Source: Streptomyces capillispiralis
GTDB taxonomy: Bacteria; Actinomycetota; Actinomycetes; Streptomycetales; Streptomycetaceae
Assembly (NCBI RefSeq): GCF_007829875.1
Contig: NZ_VIWV01000001.1
Location: 4,868,501-4,932,500, forward strand
Direction of reading: 5' to 3'
Length of the DNA stretch: 64,000 nt
The notes below the pieces were generated by a model. It ran no database searches. It was not told the origin of the DNA and was given only the letters and a program-made list of their open reading frames with translations. The translations under genes and the position numbers were made by a program. Shown here piece by piece: positions 50,839 to 58,689 of the stretch; position 1 is the stretch's first letter, and every line of letters begins with the position of its first letter.

Positions 50839-51225
50839 TCAGAAACTCACATCGCCCTTGACCGAGCCGAAAGTGGCCACTTTACCGATGGAAGCATGGT
50901 CCTGGACCGTCATCACGACGCGCTGGGCCTCTGGATCGTCTTTCGTGGTGTCCAGTACGTCCTGCAAGGCCTTGGCGAATGCGCCGTCCGACTGCAGATG
51001 GCGTTCGAGGTGAGAGGCCAACGTGGTCACCTCGCGTGGATCCTCGGGATGCCGGCGGGCCGCATCCAGTGCCCGGGAAGCATCGGGGTCACCGGTGAAC
51101 CGCTTCCCCACCAGCGTCATCAGCCTGCCGACCACGTTGTAGATCGCTCCACCGGCGAGGGCACCGGTGTGCTCGACGGCGCCCTTGGCGAGCAGGACGG
51201 CAATGGTCAGAGCCAGCGGTTCCAC
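50839..51225 (-). CDS. Small helical protein with C-terminal amyloid-like motif (effector candidate)
   Basis: A 128-aa protein. A hydrophobic, amphipathic N-terminal helix (PLALTIAVLLAKGAVEHTGALAGGAIYNVVGRLMTLVGKRF) is followed by GDPDASRALDAARRHPEDPREVTTLASHLERHLQSDGAFAKAL, a pattern I recall from Bell-domain effectors in actinobacteria. The C-terminus is ASIGKVATFGSVKGDVSF, the partner of the TPR protein motif. A membrane-disrupting or signalling effector is possible. GAGGGG precedes the GTG start. The TPR gene starts 10 bp after its stop. Confidence 0.7.
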   Translation of the reverse strand: MEPLALTIAVLLAKGAVEHTGALAGGAIYNVVGRLMTLVGKRFTGDPDASRALDAARRHPEDPREVTTLASHLERHLQSDGAFAKALQDVLDTTKDDPEAQRVVMTVQDHASIGKVATFGSVKGDVSF

Positions 51226-51488
51226 GGCGCCCCCTCTTGTCCTGTTGCCCGGCCGAGCCAGTTTGGCAGAGGGGCCCTTTACTGAGAAGGGCTTGTTTCG
51301 GACTGTTCCTCCGGAAGAGGTACGCCTACCGAGAGGCCGGCTTTTCTGTGGCGTACGGGTAATCCCGGGCGAGGCCATTCGAGGAACTGCGTACAAGCAT
51401 CTACGTAGGATGTCGTACGGCCGATTATGTGGATATCGGGTGGACACCGTGCATCGGGTGGCGTCCATCCGATCATCATTGAGCTTCT

Positions 51489-52085
51489 TCAGTGAGCGGG
51501 TCGGGGCAGTACGGCGAGGGCTGTCCGCGCTATATCGGTCAGCGTCTCCTCGCTCGCTCCGGCCTTGCCCAGCGCTTCGATGCCGCGCAGTACGGCGAGC
51601 ATCAGTGCGGCCAGCTTTCCCGGATCCGCGTCCGCGGCGATATCGCCATTGCGCCGGCAGGCTGCGATGTCGTCCTCCAGCAGCGCCTGCAGTGCGTCGA
51701 TGGTCGCGCGCGCCCGCTTGGCCACCGTCTCGTCGTGTTCGGCCAGCTCGGCGGCACCCTTGGCCAACAGGCATCCGCGGCGGGCGGTGTCCGCGGCAGT
51801 CGCCGCCGCCATCGCGTACACGTGGGCGGACAGTCGTGCGTAGGCGTCCGCGTCGTCGCCGCGCAGCTGCCGGCTCACGGCATCGACGACGGAGCCGCAG
51901 TAGTCGTCGAACACACGGTGGAACAGCTCCTGCTTGCAGCCGAACGCGCCGTACAGGCTGCCTTTGCCGAGTCCCGTTGCCTCGGCGATGTCGTCCATGC
52001 GCGTGGCGGCGTACCCACCCGACCAGAACCGCTCCCGGGCAGTGTCCAGTACCTGCTGCTCGTCGAACTTCCTGGGTCGTGCCAT
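51489..52085 (-). CDS. TetR-family transcriptional regulator divergent from an SDR gene
   Basis: A 198-aa regulator. The HTH is DEQQVLDTARERFWSGGYAATRMDDIAEATGLGKGSLYGAFGCKQELF. The C-terminal domain matches the TetR_C group of the KstR/AcrR-like type (RRGCLLAKGAAELAEHDETVAKRARATIDAL). The start is at 52085 (MARPRKF); a GTG two codons upstream is possible. It is divergent from an SDR oxidoreductase, with a 54-bp near-perfect palindrome between them as the likely operator. Confidence 0.93.
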   Translation of the reverse strand: MARPRKFDEQQVLDTARERFWSGGYAATRMDDIAEATGLGKGSLYGAFGCKQELFHRVFDDYCGSVVDAVSRQLRGDDADAYARLSAHVYAMAAATAADTARRGCLLAKGAAELAEHDETVAKRARATIDALQALLEDDIAACRRNGDIAADADPGKLAALMLAVLRGIEALGKAGASEETLTDIARTALAVLPRPAH

Positions 52086-52100
52086 GGGCACAGCCTACCG

Positions 52101-52154
52101 TTCTTGACTGGTTCGTCCATAACGGTTTAGCGTTACGGACGAACCAGTCAAGAA
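52101..52154. promoter_or_regulatory. 54-bp palindrome, operator/promoter between TetR and SDR genes
   Basis: The arms 52101-52124 and 52131-52154 are 24 bp long with one mismatch, around a 6-bp centre. TTGACT occurs on both strands at the outer ends and can serve as the -35 box of both divergent promoters. The regulator would then block both genes at once. Confidence 0.88.
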
Positions 52155-52172
52155 TTGAGGAGTGGACGCGTC

Positions 52173-52907
52173 ATGACGGAAGTACTCGCAGGCAAGGTGG
52201 CGGTGGTCACCGGAGCGGGCAGCGGCATTGGGCTCGCCATCGCCAGGCGGTTCGCCGCGGAGGGGGCGCGGGTGTTCCTGGCCGGTCGCCGTCAGGAGCC
52301 GCTCGACGCGGCCGTCGCTGAGATCGGGCCGGCGGCCACCGCTGTGAGAGCCGACGTCTCGGTACAGGCGGACCTCGACGACCTCTACTCGGTCGTGCGC
52401 GAGGAGGCGGGCCGCATCGACGTGCTGGTGGCCAACGCCGGCAGCGGTGTCCCTCAGCGTCTCGGTGACATCACAGAAGAAGCCGTCGACGCCACCTTCG
52501 GCACGAACGTGAAGGGCACGATCTTCACCGTGCAGAAGGCGCTGCCCCTGCTGTCGGACGGCGCCTCGATCATGGTGACAGGATCGACCAGCACCCTCCG
52601 CCCCGGACCGAGCCTGGAGGTCTACGGGGCGTCGAAGGCAGCGCTGCGCAACCTGGTGCGCAGCTGGGCGCTCAGCGCGCGGGAGCGGAACTTCCGGGTG
52701 AACGTGCTGAGCCCCGGCCCGACGGAGACCCCGGGCCTGATCGGCATCGTAGGCCCGGACCTCCACCAGTTCGCCTCGGAGGTGCCGCTCGGCAGGATCG
52801 GCCGCCCGGAGGAGATCGCCGCCGTGGCGACGTTCCTGGCCTCGGACGCTTCCAGCTTCGTCAACGGCGTCGACTGGTTCGTCGACGGAGGCCAGGCGCA
52901 GGTCTGA
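52173..52907 (+). CDS. Short-chain dehydrogenase/reductase
   Basis: A 244-aa classical SDR. TGAGSGIG (residues 13-20) binds NAD(P), NAG is at 88-90, and the catalytic residues are S138, Y151 and K155 (YGASK). NADP-type basic residues (GRRQEP) follow strand 2. FVNGVDWFVDGGQAQV is the usual C-terminus. GAGGAG lies about 12 nt before the ATG. It is controlled, by position, by the divergent TetR gene. The substrate is unknown. Confidence 0.95.
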   Translation: MTEVLAGKVAVVTGAGSGIGLAIARRFAAEGARVFLAGRRQEPLDAAVAEIGPAATAVRADVSVQADLDDLYSVVREEAGRIDVLVANAGSGVPQRLGDITEEAVDATFGTNVKGTIFTVQKALPLLSDGASIMVTGSTSTLRPGPSLEVYGASKAALRNLVRSWALSARERNFRVNVLSPGPTETPGLIGIVGPDLHQFASEVPLGRIGRPEEIAAVATFLASDASSFVNGVDWFVDGGQAQV

Positions 52908-53019
52908 CCGCGCCCCTCATTCGGTGTCGCCAAAGCCGTACTCACCCTGGAGCGGCACCGCTGAAGAAGCGCGTTGAAGGGATGTACGGAAGGGATGTAC
53001 GGCAGGGCTCGACTCGGTG

Positions 53020-53796
53020 TCAGCCGTCGGTTCCACGCGGCGGCGGGAATTCCCGTACGACGTCTCCGCCCCGGGGTGCGTAGCACGACATCCCCACGTT
53101 CCACCCGAACCCGTTGAGCAGGGCGTGCAGTTCCTCCCACCGCTCCGGCTCCACCTGACCGGAGAAGCGGATGAGGTGGGGGTCGGAGAGCGTGCCGAGC
53201 CGGGCCCAGTCGGTGGAGAAGGCGAGCTCTCCGCGGAAACGGTCGTCCGGCCGCGTGTCCCACCCCGCTTCGGCCAGCGTGTCGGCGACCTCGCCCAGCG
53301 AGGGCGTGGGGCCGCCGTCGCCGCCCGCGTCGAAGCGCCGGTACACGGCCCCGTAGACGTTGGGCAGGCCGTCCAGCTTCCGCCGTAGCCAGTCGGGGAC
53401 GTGCTCCTCCGCGCGGGGGAAGTACGTCAGGTCCCGGGCGTAGTGTTCGGGCGTGAAGGACGGTGCCTCCGGCTCGTGGTCGTAGTCGTAGTCGGCCGAG
53501 TACCGCTCCGGGACCAGGGTGTAGGTCAGCGTGTACCAGGTGCCGAGGGCCTCGCTGTACATCCCCGCCCGCAGCCGGCGGCACAGGTCGTCGATGCCCT
53601 TCGGGATGCCCGCGGCGGTGAGACTGCCGCCGTCCGCGTCCATGACCGCCAGGGAGGCCATCGAGCCGCTGGAGACCAGATCCGACCACCGGAGCGTCGC
53701 CTTCGCCCAGCCTTCGGGGAGCCCGCCGGCCAGGACACCGCCGATCTCGGCGCAGACGTCGGCCTGTTCAGTGGGATCCAGGGGAGTGGGCGGCAC
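53020..53796 (-). CDS. YezG/DUF600-like protein, possible immunity protein
   Basis: A 258-aa cytoplasmic protein. The pattern LPEGWAKATLRWSDLVSSGSMASLAV, then RRLRAGMYSEALGTWYTLTYTLVPERYSADYDYDHEPE and a Trp/Pro-rich half resembles the YezG/DUF600 immunity fold seen with polymorphic toxins. No toxin gene lies beside it, so it may be an orphan antidote. GGAAAGGTG precedes the GTG start at 53796. This family assignment is from pattern only. Confidence 0.6.
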   Translation of the reverse strand: MPPTPLDPTEQADVCAEIGGVLAGGLPEGWAKATLRWSDLVSSGSMASLAVMDADGGSLTAAGIPKGIDDLCRRLRAGMYSEALGTWYTLTYTLVPERYSADYDYDHEPEAPSFTPEHYARDLTYFPRAEEHVPDWLRRKLDGLPNVYGAVYRRFDAGGDGGPTPSLGEVADTLAEAGWDTRPDDRFRGELAFSTDWARLGTLSDPHLIRFSGQVEPERWEELHALLNGFGWNVGMSCYAPRGGDVVREFPPPRGTDG

Positions 53797-54134
53797 GGTG
53801 TCACCTTTCCTCGGTCGAGGGCATGCGGTCGGGGTGTCGGTCGGGGTACTCGGTCGTCGGTCCCACCACGACCGGACGCGCCGCGTGGTCGTCCGGTTGC
53901 GGCGGTACCGTGAACCCTCCGTGCGGAGACGGGCCCCGACGCCGCACCGTCCGGCGTACTGGCCGCTGCCGCACGCATACGTGGATGCCGGCACCGGAGC
54001 GGATGAAAGCGGCGAAGCCCGCCGAGATGCCGGTCCAGCCGGTGGAACGCTCGGGCTGGGGCCGGCTGGTGCGCCGGCCCTGCTGGTGAACGGACGGGAG
54101 CGGCCCGAGAGGACGTCGGACGACGCCGGCCGGG
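53797..54134. other. 338-bp gap without a supported gene
   Basis: Frames are open on both strands because of base composition, but none has a family pattern, a good start and coding third-position bias together. I see no RNA gene or repeat. It may hold the promoter of the YezG-like gene. Confidence 0.4.
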
Positions 54135-54850
54135 TCAGGGCATATCGGCGGTGTCCCGGCGGTCGATGCGGCGGACAGCGACCTGGTACACGACGGTGAA
54201 CACCACGACCGGCACGAAGCCGATCCCCTGGAACAGCACGGGAACCCCCTTGTCGTCCCAGTCCCACACGTCCCCCAGGACGAACCCGACCAGCAACAGC
54301 CCAAGGAACGAGCCGACGGTCAGGAAGACGGCCGACACCATCGCCGAGGCGCGAGCCGAGGCGCGGCGCCGGGCCGCCGACACGAACCCTTCGGCCGGGG
54401 CCGTCCAGCCTTCGCCACGGGACCGCACCCATACGTCCTTGATGGCGCGCACCTCGGCGGGCTGTGCCCCGACTCCTCCCGGCAGGGCGAACATCCGGCC
54501 CTCGCGGTCGAGCAGCATCGTCCTGGACGAGACGGATCGTCCTCGATACCGATGCCCAGCACGTCGGACCACGCGGTCCTGCGGGTCCGGAACAATCGCC
54601 GTACGGCGATGTGGTCCTCGTGGACGATGGTCGCCGCCCGCCAGAACCGGACGATGCCGAGATACACCCAGCCCATCAGCACGAGCATCCCCGCCCTGAA
54701 CGTCACCGGCAGGTCGTCCTCCGGCACGATCGTCCCCGCCAGAGGCAGACCGGGCAGCCCGAGCACGAGGGTCACGAACAGCAACTGCGCGAGCGGCAGC
54801 CGGTACGTACGGATCACCCGACCACTGCCGCTGCCGCTCCCAGCCCCCAC
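54135..54850 (-). pseudogene. Frameshifted two-part membrane protein (PH-domain-like)
   Basis: The N-terminal part, starting GTG at 54850, reads two membrane helices (PLAQLLFVTLVLGLPGLPLAGTI, FRAGMLVLMGWVYLGIVRFW) and then ATIVHEDHIAVRRLFRTRRTAWSDVLGIGIED. The C-terminal part continues in another frame from about 54540 (TMLLDREGRMFALPGGVG... and two more helices) to the stop at 54135. The first part looks like a bacterial PH domain and the second completes it, so a single indel at about 54510-54545 breaks the gene. It is a pseudogene or a sequencing error. Confidence 0.65.
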
Positions 54851-55050
54851 ATGCCCCTCCCACCGGAGATCGGCGTTCGCCCCACCCACGGTATCGCCGA
54901 GTCCCCGCCCCGGATCCTGCCGCTCGACGACAAACAAGGATCCGAACCGATGCTCCCGACGTCGGTGAAATGCCCGCGCGGCCACCGCTGTTGACCGGGT
55001 CATGAGTCAGCGACCGGCTCCGCGCCCCCGGTCCGACGAAGCCCTCTTGC

Positions 55051-55182
55051 CTGGGAGTCCGCGAGTGCGACCTGTGTCCGGCGGGGGACACGTCGGCTCC
55101 GGAGAGAAACGGGGAGCTACGGATCCCGGGTGAGCTCGCCATCGCCGCGGCCCTCATATGCCACCGCAGACTGGCCAAGTGA
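55051..55182 (+). pseudogene. C-terminal fragment of a small Cys-rich protein
   Basis: An open stretch without a start codon reads LGVRECDLCPAGDTSAPERN, then IPGELAIAAALICHRRLAK and a stop. The CxxC and ICHRRLA pattern looks like a real protein end. The rest of 54851-55208 (358 bp) has no gene. Confidence 0.3.
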
Positions 55183-55208
55183 AATGACGTCTAAGCGGCT
55201 CGGGATCG

Positions 55209-55427
55209 TTACGCGGACACGGTCGGATGTGCCTGCCTCAATCCCTCCACGAAGAAACGCCAAGCACCGGTTTTGACGGAGACGACAGAGCCGTCCGCGT
55301 CCTTGGAATCACGTATGAGCACGCCGTGCGTGACGTGCGCGCACTCCACGCACTCGGTCGTGTTCGCGCCGCTGTAAGACGACTTGAACCATGCGAGCTC
55401 GGGAGGGGCGGGAAGACAGGCGGGCAT
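55209..55427 (-). CDS. DUF397 protein
   Basis: A 72-aa protein with the DUF397 core: LAWFKSSYSGANTTECVECAH, VLIRDSKDADGSVVSV and AWRFFVEGLR. DUF397 proteins (BldB-like regulators) nearly always pair with XRE/DUF5753 regulators; in this pair the start follows the XRE stop without a gap. It probably acts as an antagonist or partner of the XRE protein. Confidence 0.92.
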   Translation of the reverse strand: MPACLPAPPELAWFKSSYSGANTTECVECAHVTHGVLIRDSKDADGSVVSVKTGAWRFFVEGLRQAHPTVSA

Positions 55428-56273
55428 CTACAGCTCCTTGCGTGCGCGGTGGATCAGGGCGGAGGAAGCCTCCATGTCCAACGCTTGTGCGCGAAGGTAC
55501 TCGAACGCAAGTCTGTATCGCTCCAGCTCTTCGTCCTTCTCCAGGAAGAGCGAGCCGGTGTGGAAGTCCACATAGACCACGTCAAGGGCTGACTCCGTAC
55601 CGCCGATGATCACAAAGCTGCCAAGGGCGGCGCCATGAGCGCCGTTTGAGAACGGCAGCACCTGGAGTGTGATGTGCGGTGACTCGTTGACTTCGAGAAG
55701 TCGCCCGAGCTGCTCCCTCATGGTCCCCGGCGATCCCACGACCCGGCGGATCACGGACTCGTCGAGGATCGCCCACAGGCGGGGCGGCTTCGGGCGCGCG
55801 AGGATCTCCTGCCGCTTCATACGGATGTCCACCAGCCGCTCGATCTCGGCCGGCTCCAGCGGGATCTCGTTGGCCCTCTGCAGAGCGGTGCTGTAGGCGC
55901 GCGTCTGGAGAAGGCCAGGGACGTAGACGCAGGAGAAGTGGTCCTCGCGTACGGCCTCGTCCTCAAGGGTGAGCAAGAGGTTCATGCTCTCCGGGATGGA
56001 GTCGGCGAAGGAGCTCCACCAGCCCTGCTGCCTGGCGTCCTTGGCCAGGCGCACCACGGCCTCCCGTTCGGCGTCCGTGGCGCCGTACTCACGGCACAGC
56101 GCGTCCACGACGATCCACTTCACCGGTCCCGCCTGCGTCTCATACCGGCTGACCGTGGCCTTCGACACGCCGACCAACGCCCCGGCTTCCTCGAGGGTCA
56201 TCCCCTTCCGGGCACGCAACTTGCGCAACATCGCGCCCAGTTGGCGACGGCGTGTGGTGGTCCTTACGGGCAT
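55428..56273 (-). CDS. XRE-family regulator with DUF5753 (WhiJ-like)
   Basis: A 281-aa regulator. The HTH (residues about 8-62) is RRRQLGAMLRKLRARKGMTLEEAGALVGVSKATVSRYETQAGPVKW. The DUF5753 domain is recognisable (FSCVYVPGLLQTRAYSTALQ, RMKRQEILARPKPPRLWAILDESVIRRVVGSP, ITLQVLPFSNGAHGAALGSFVII). With the DUF397 gene below it and the divergent ATP-binding gene, it forms the abaA/whiJ-type cluster frequent in Streptomyces developmental control. Confidence 0.93.
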   Translation of the reverse strand: MPVRTTTRRRQLGAMLRKLRARKGMTLEEAGALVGVSKATVSRYETQAGPVKWIVVDALCREYGATDAEREAVVRLAKDARQQGWWSSFADSIPESMNLLLTLEDEAVREDHFSCVYVPGLLQTRAYSTALQRANEIPLEPAEIERLVDIRMKRQEILARPKPPRLWAILDESVIRRVVGSPGTMREQLGRLLEVNESPHITLQVLPFSNGAHGAALGSFVIIGGTESALDVVYVDFHTGSLFLEKDEELERYRLAFEYLRAQALDMEASSALIHRARKEL

Positions 56274-56488
56274 GGGACTCCTCTGGCACGTGGCCCGGAC
56301 GGCCGCTCGGGCCTGAACAGGCTAGGCAGCGTCGACCTGGCTCGGTGCGGGATTCACCCGTTCGAGGCTGGTGAGAAGTTACACCGTGAGATTTCTCTGT
56401 GTCATTCTCAGTAGCGGACAGCTACGCAATGCAGCCGTTCGGACACGGCGTGGCGCAGCATGCGCGTGGCGCGGGAGGGAGCATCCTC

Positions 56489-57184
56489 ATGCCCGGTATC
56501 GACACCAGGGATATTCAGCACCGCTGCGTTCTGCCCTTTGAGGCGCTGCCGGCGGAGGTACGGCTGCTGCGGAGAAGCGCCGTCGCGCAGCTCGGCCAGT
56601 GGGGTGTGCCCTCGATCGGCGATGAGGCCCAACTCGTTGTCACGGAGCTGGCGACGAACGTCATCAAGCACGTTGGTGAGGGCACATCGGCGACGCTGAT
56701 CCTGGAGTGGAAGGGCGAGCGGCTACGCGTCGAGATGCATGACAAGAGCCGATCACTTCCCGCGCCGCGCGCTGCCGACTTGAGCGCGGAGTGCGGCCGA
56801 GGCCTCCACATGCTCGCAGCGATGACTGTGGACTGGGGGACCGTCGTCACAGCGCTCGGCAAGGTGGTGTGGTGTGAGATCGAGCTGGGGGCCGAGACCG
56901 CGTGCCGTCGTGTGGGTCGTGCGGTGGCGGCGCTGGAGAACTACCAGGGCTGCGGCGGGGCGGGCGCGGGAGGGCGGCAGCGCGAGGCGGCGCTGGAGGA
57001 GTCGGCGATCGAGCTGATCGCCGACTTGCTGCACTGGACATCCGCACGCGGCCTGGACCCGGATGACGTGCTGGACCGGGCGCAGATGCACTACGAGGCG
57101 GAGGCGGCTTACTGCTCGTTTCAGAATGAGGTCCGAAGGCGGCGGAGGCATATGAGGCTGCAGGCCAGTTCGAGCAGGCCCTGA
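56489..57184 (+). CDS. ATP-binding (HATPase_c, anti-sigma-like) protein, C-terminus replaced by an IS
   Basis: The frame encodes 231 aa. The Bergerat ATP site shows the N-box VVTELATNVIKHV and the G-box CGRGLHMLAAMTVDWG, as in RsbW-type serine-kinase-like proteins of the XRE/DUF397 clusters. A C-terminal helix (AAYCSFQ) is reached just before the IS5-type element, and the final residues are IS sequence. The natural end is probably at this position, so the truncation may be mild. GGGAGGG lies 8 nt before the ATG. It is divergent from the XRE gene. Confidence 0.8.
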   Translation: MPGIDTRDIQHRCVLPFEALPAEVRLLRRSAVAQLGQWGVPSIGDEAQLVVTELATNVIKHVGEGTSATLILEWKGERLRVEMHDKSRSLPAPRAADLSAECGRGLHMLAAMTVDWGTVVTALGKVVWCEIELGAETACRRVGRAVAALENYQGCGGAGAGGRQREAALEESAIELIADLLHWTSARGLDPDDVLDRAQMHYEAEAAYCSFQNEVRRRRRHMRLQASSSRP

Positions 57185-58020
57185 TGTAGATCGGCGCGCC
57201 GTTCGTAGCGGGTGCGGAGCCGTTTGAACTGGTGCAGCCAGGCGAAGGCGCGCTCGACGACCCAGCGCACCTTGCCCAGTCCGGAGCCATGAGCGACACC
57301 CCGTCGGGCGATCAGGGGCCTGATGCCACGTTTCCACAGCAGGCGGCGGTACTTGTCGAAGTCGTAGCCCCGGTCCGCGTACAGGCGTCGAGGTTTGTGG
57401 CGCGGGCGTCCCCGCAGTCCCCGGATCGGCGGGACGGCGTCGAGCAGGGGCAGGAGCTGGGTGACGTCGTGTCGGTTGCCACCAGTGAGCTTCACGGCGA
57501 GTGGGGTTCCGTGGCGGTCGACAATCAGGTGGTGTTTGGAGCCGGGGCGGGCGCGGTCGACGGGTGAGGGGCCGACGTGGTCCCCCCTTTGAGGGCGCGG
57601 ACGTGTGATCCGTCCGCGGAGCAGTCGTCCAGGTCCAGCAGGTCGGCGCGGCGAAGCTCAGTCAGCAGGGCGGCGTGCAGGCGTGGCCAGACCCCTGCCT
57701 CGGTCCAGTCCCGCAGCCGGCGCCAGGCCGTCACGCCGGAACAGCCGACAGTCTCCGCCGGGACGTCTCGCCAGGCGACGCCGGTCCGCAGCACGAACAG
57801 GACGCCGGCGAGTGCTGTCCGGTCAGGAACACGCAACCGCCCGGGATGCCGGTGGCGTCGTTCGGGAGGGGGTGGCAGCAACGGGGCCACCCGATTCCAC
57901 AGGTCGTCCGGAACAAGATCAGCACGCACCCGGACACCTTGCCGACCGAGATCGTCGAGTACAAGACCCGCGGCATCTCCTCGCGACTTGCACGGAGGGT
58001 CTGGCGTCAGTTCGCCAGGT
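57115..58020 (-). mobile_element. IS5-family insertion sequence (IS427-like group)
   Basis: The element holds a two-frame transposase and fills the space between the ATP-binding gene and a small unknown gene. Its left end lies at about 57115-57121. Clear terminal inverted repeats or a target duplication could not be identified, and the right end may be decayed, so the limits are approximate. Confidence 0.6.
57121..57929 (-). CDS. IS5-type transposase made by -1 frameshift
   Basis: The first frame (57525-57929) reads RADLVPDDLWNRVAPLLPPPPERRH, the N-terminal DUF4096 region, and ends after the first catalytic Asp (ADGSHVRALKGG). The second frame (to 57121) continues with SPVDRARPGSKHHLIVD, the second catalytic Asp (YADRGYDFDKYR) and Glu (WVVERAFAWLHQFKRLR). 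Together they form a complete DDE transposase. AAAGGGGGG (57582-57590) at the junction is a plausible slippery site for -1 frameshifting, as is usual in this IS group. The GTG at 57929 is the likely start. Confidence 0.85.
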
Positions 58021-58027
58021 CGAGCGC

Positions 58028-58516
58028 TCAGCCTGAGGCGCCCTCCAGCGGAAGGTGGTCTCGGAAGTACTGCGACTCCAGCCACTCCTCCTTCACGAAG
58101 AGCGGACGGGTCAGGCGTGCTGCCCCGACCTGCTGCGAGCGCAGAAGAACCCCGAGATCGGTCAGGGAAAGCGAGTCATCAGGCGTGTAGAGCAGACAGT
58201 TCCCATGCTCAGCAGCGTGGTCCAGCAGGAACTGCTGGCCCTGCTCTGGATCGCTTCCCGCCAGTGGGAAGCCAGACAGGAAGACCTGCGGACCGGTGAC
58301 CGCATCCAGTGCAACACAGGCGAGCTTGCCCGCGTCGTAGAACGCTTTCACCCCATCCGGGAAGTCCTCCTGTGCATACCGACCGCCAACCCTCTCCTGC
58401 GGTCCAGGGACCAAAAGTGCCTGGGCGACCTCGGCTGGAGACATCCCGAACCGCAACGGACCCACACCGGCTCCCGACCGCAGCTCCCAGCACTCCCGCT
58501 CCGCATCCACGCCCAT
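58028..58516 (-). CDS. Hypothetical protein
   Basis: A 162-aa soluble protein. The stretch GAGVGPLRFGMSPAEVAQALLVPGPQE is a recurring N-terminal pattern in Streptomyces proteins of unknown role that are often close to mobile or toxin/immunity genes. The rest is alpha/beta (KAFYDAGKLACVALDAVTGPQVFLSGFPLAG). GGAG lies 8 nt before the ATG. The function is unknown. Confidence 0.7.
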   Translation of the reverse strand: MGVDAERECWELRSGAGVGPLRFGMSPAEVAQALLVPGPQERVGGRYAQEDFPDGVKAFYDAGKLACVALDAVTGPQVFLSGFPLAGSDPEQGQQFLLDHAAEHGNCLLYTPDDSLSLTDLGVLLRSQQVGAARLTRPLFVKEEWLESQYFRDHLPLEGASG

Positions 58517-58689
58517 TCACCCACTCCTACGTTCCGACCGGTCCGGACCAAGCCGTATGCACAAGACCATGGGCCAAGGTGCCAACTCAGCTGTACAAGT
58601 GCCAACAGGATTGCTGCTCTCGGCGGCAGTCATTCTGAAACGATCAGTAAGACGGTACGCCGGTGTTTCCGCCCGCCGCGCGCCGGCGA

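Noticed and set aside
51279..51479. 66-codon minus-strand frame upstream of the effector gene
   Set aside because: It lies in the promoter gap, has no family pattern or good start and lacks the third-position GC pattern.
57115..58040. TCAGnnTGAG sequences near both IS ends as terminal inverted repeats
   Set aside because: Only a 10-bp core with mismatches matches (57126-57135 and about 58028-58037), and no flanking target duplication is visible, so I left the ends approximate.
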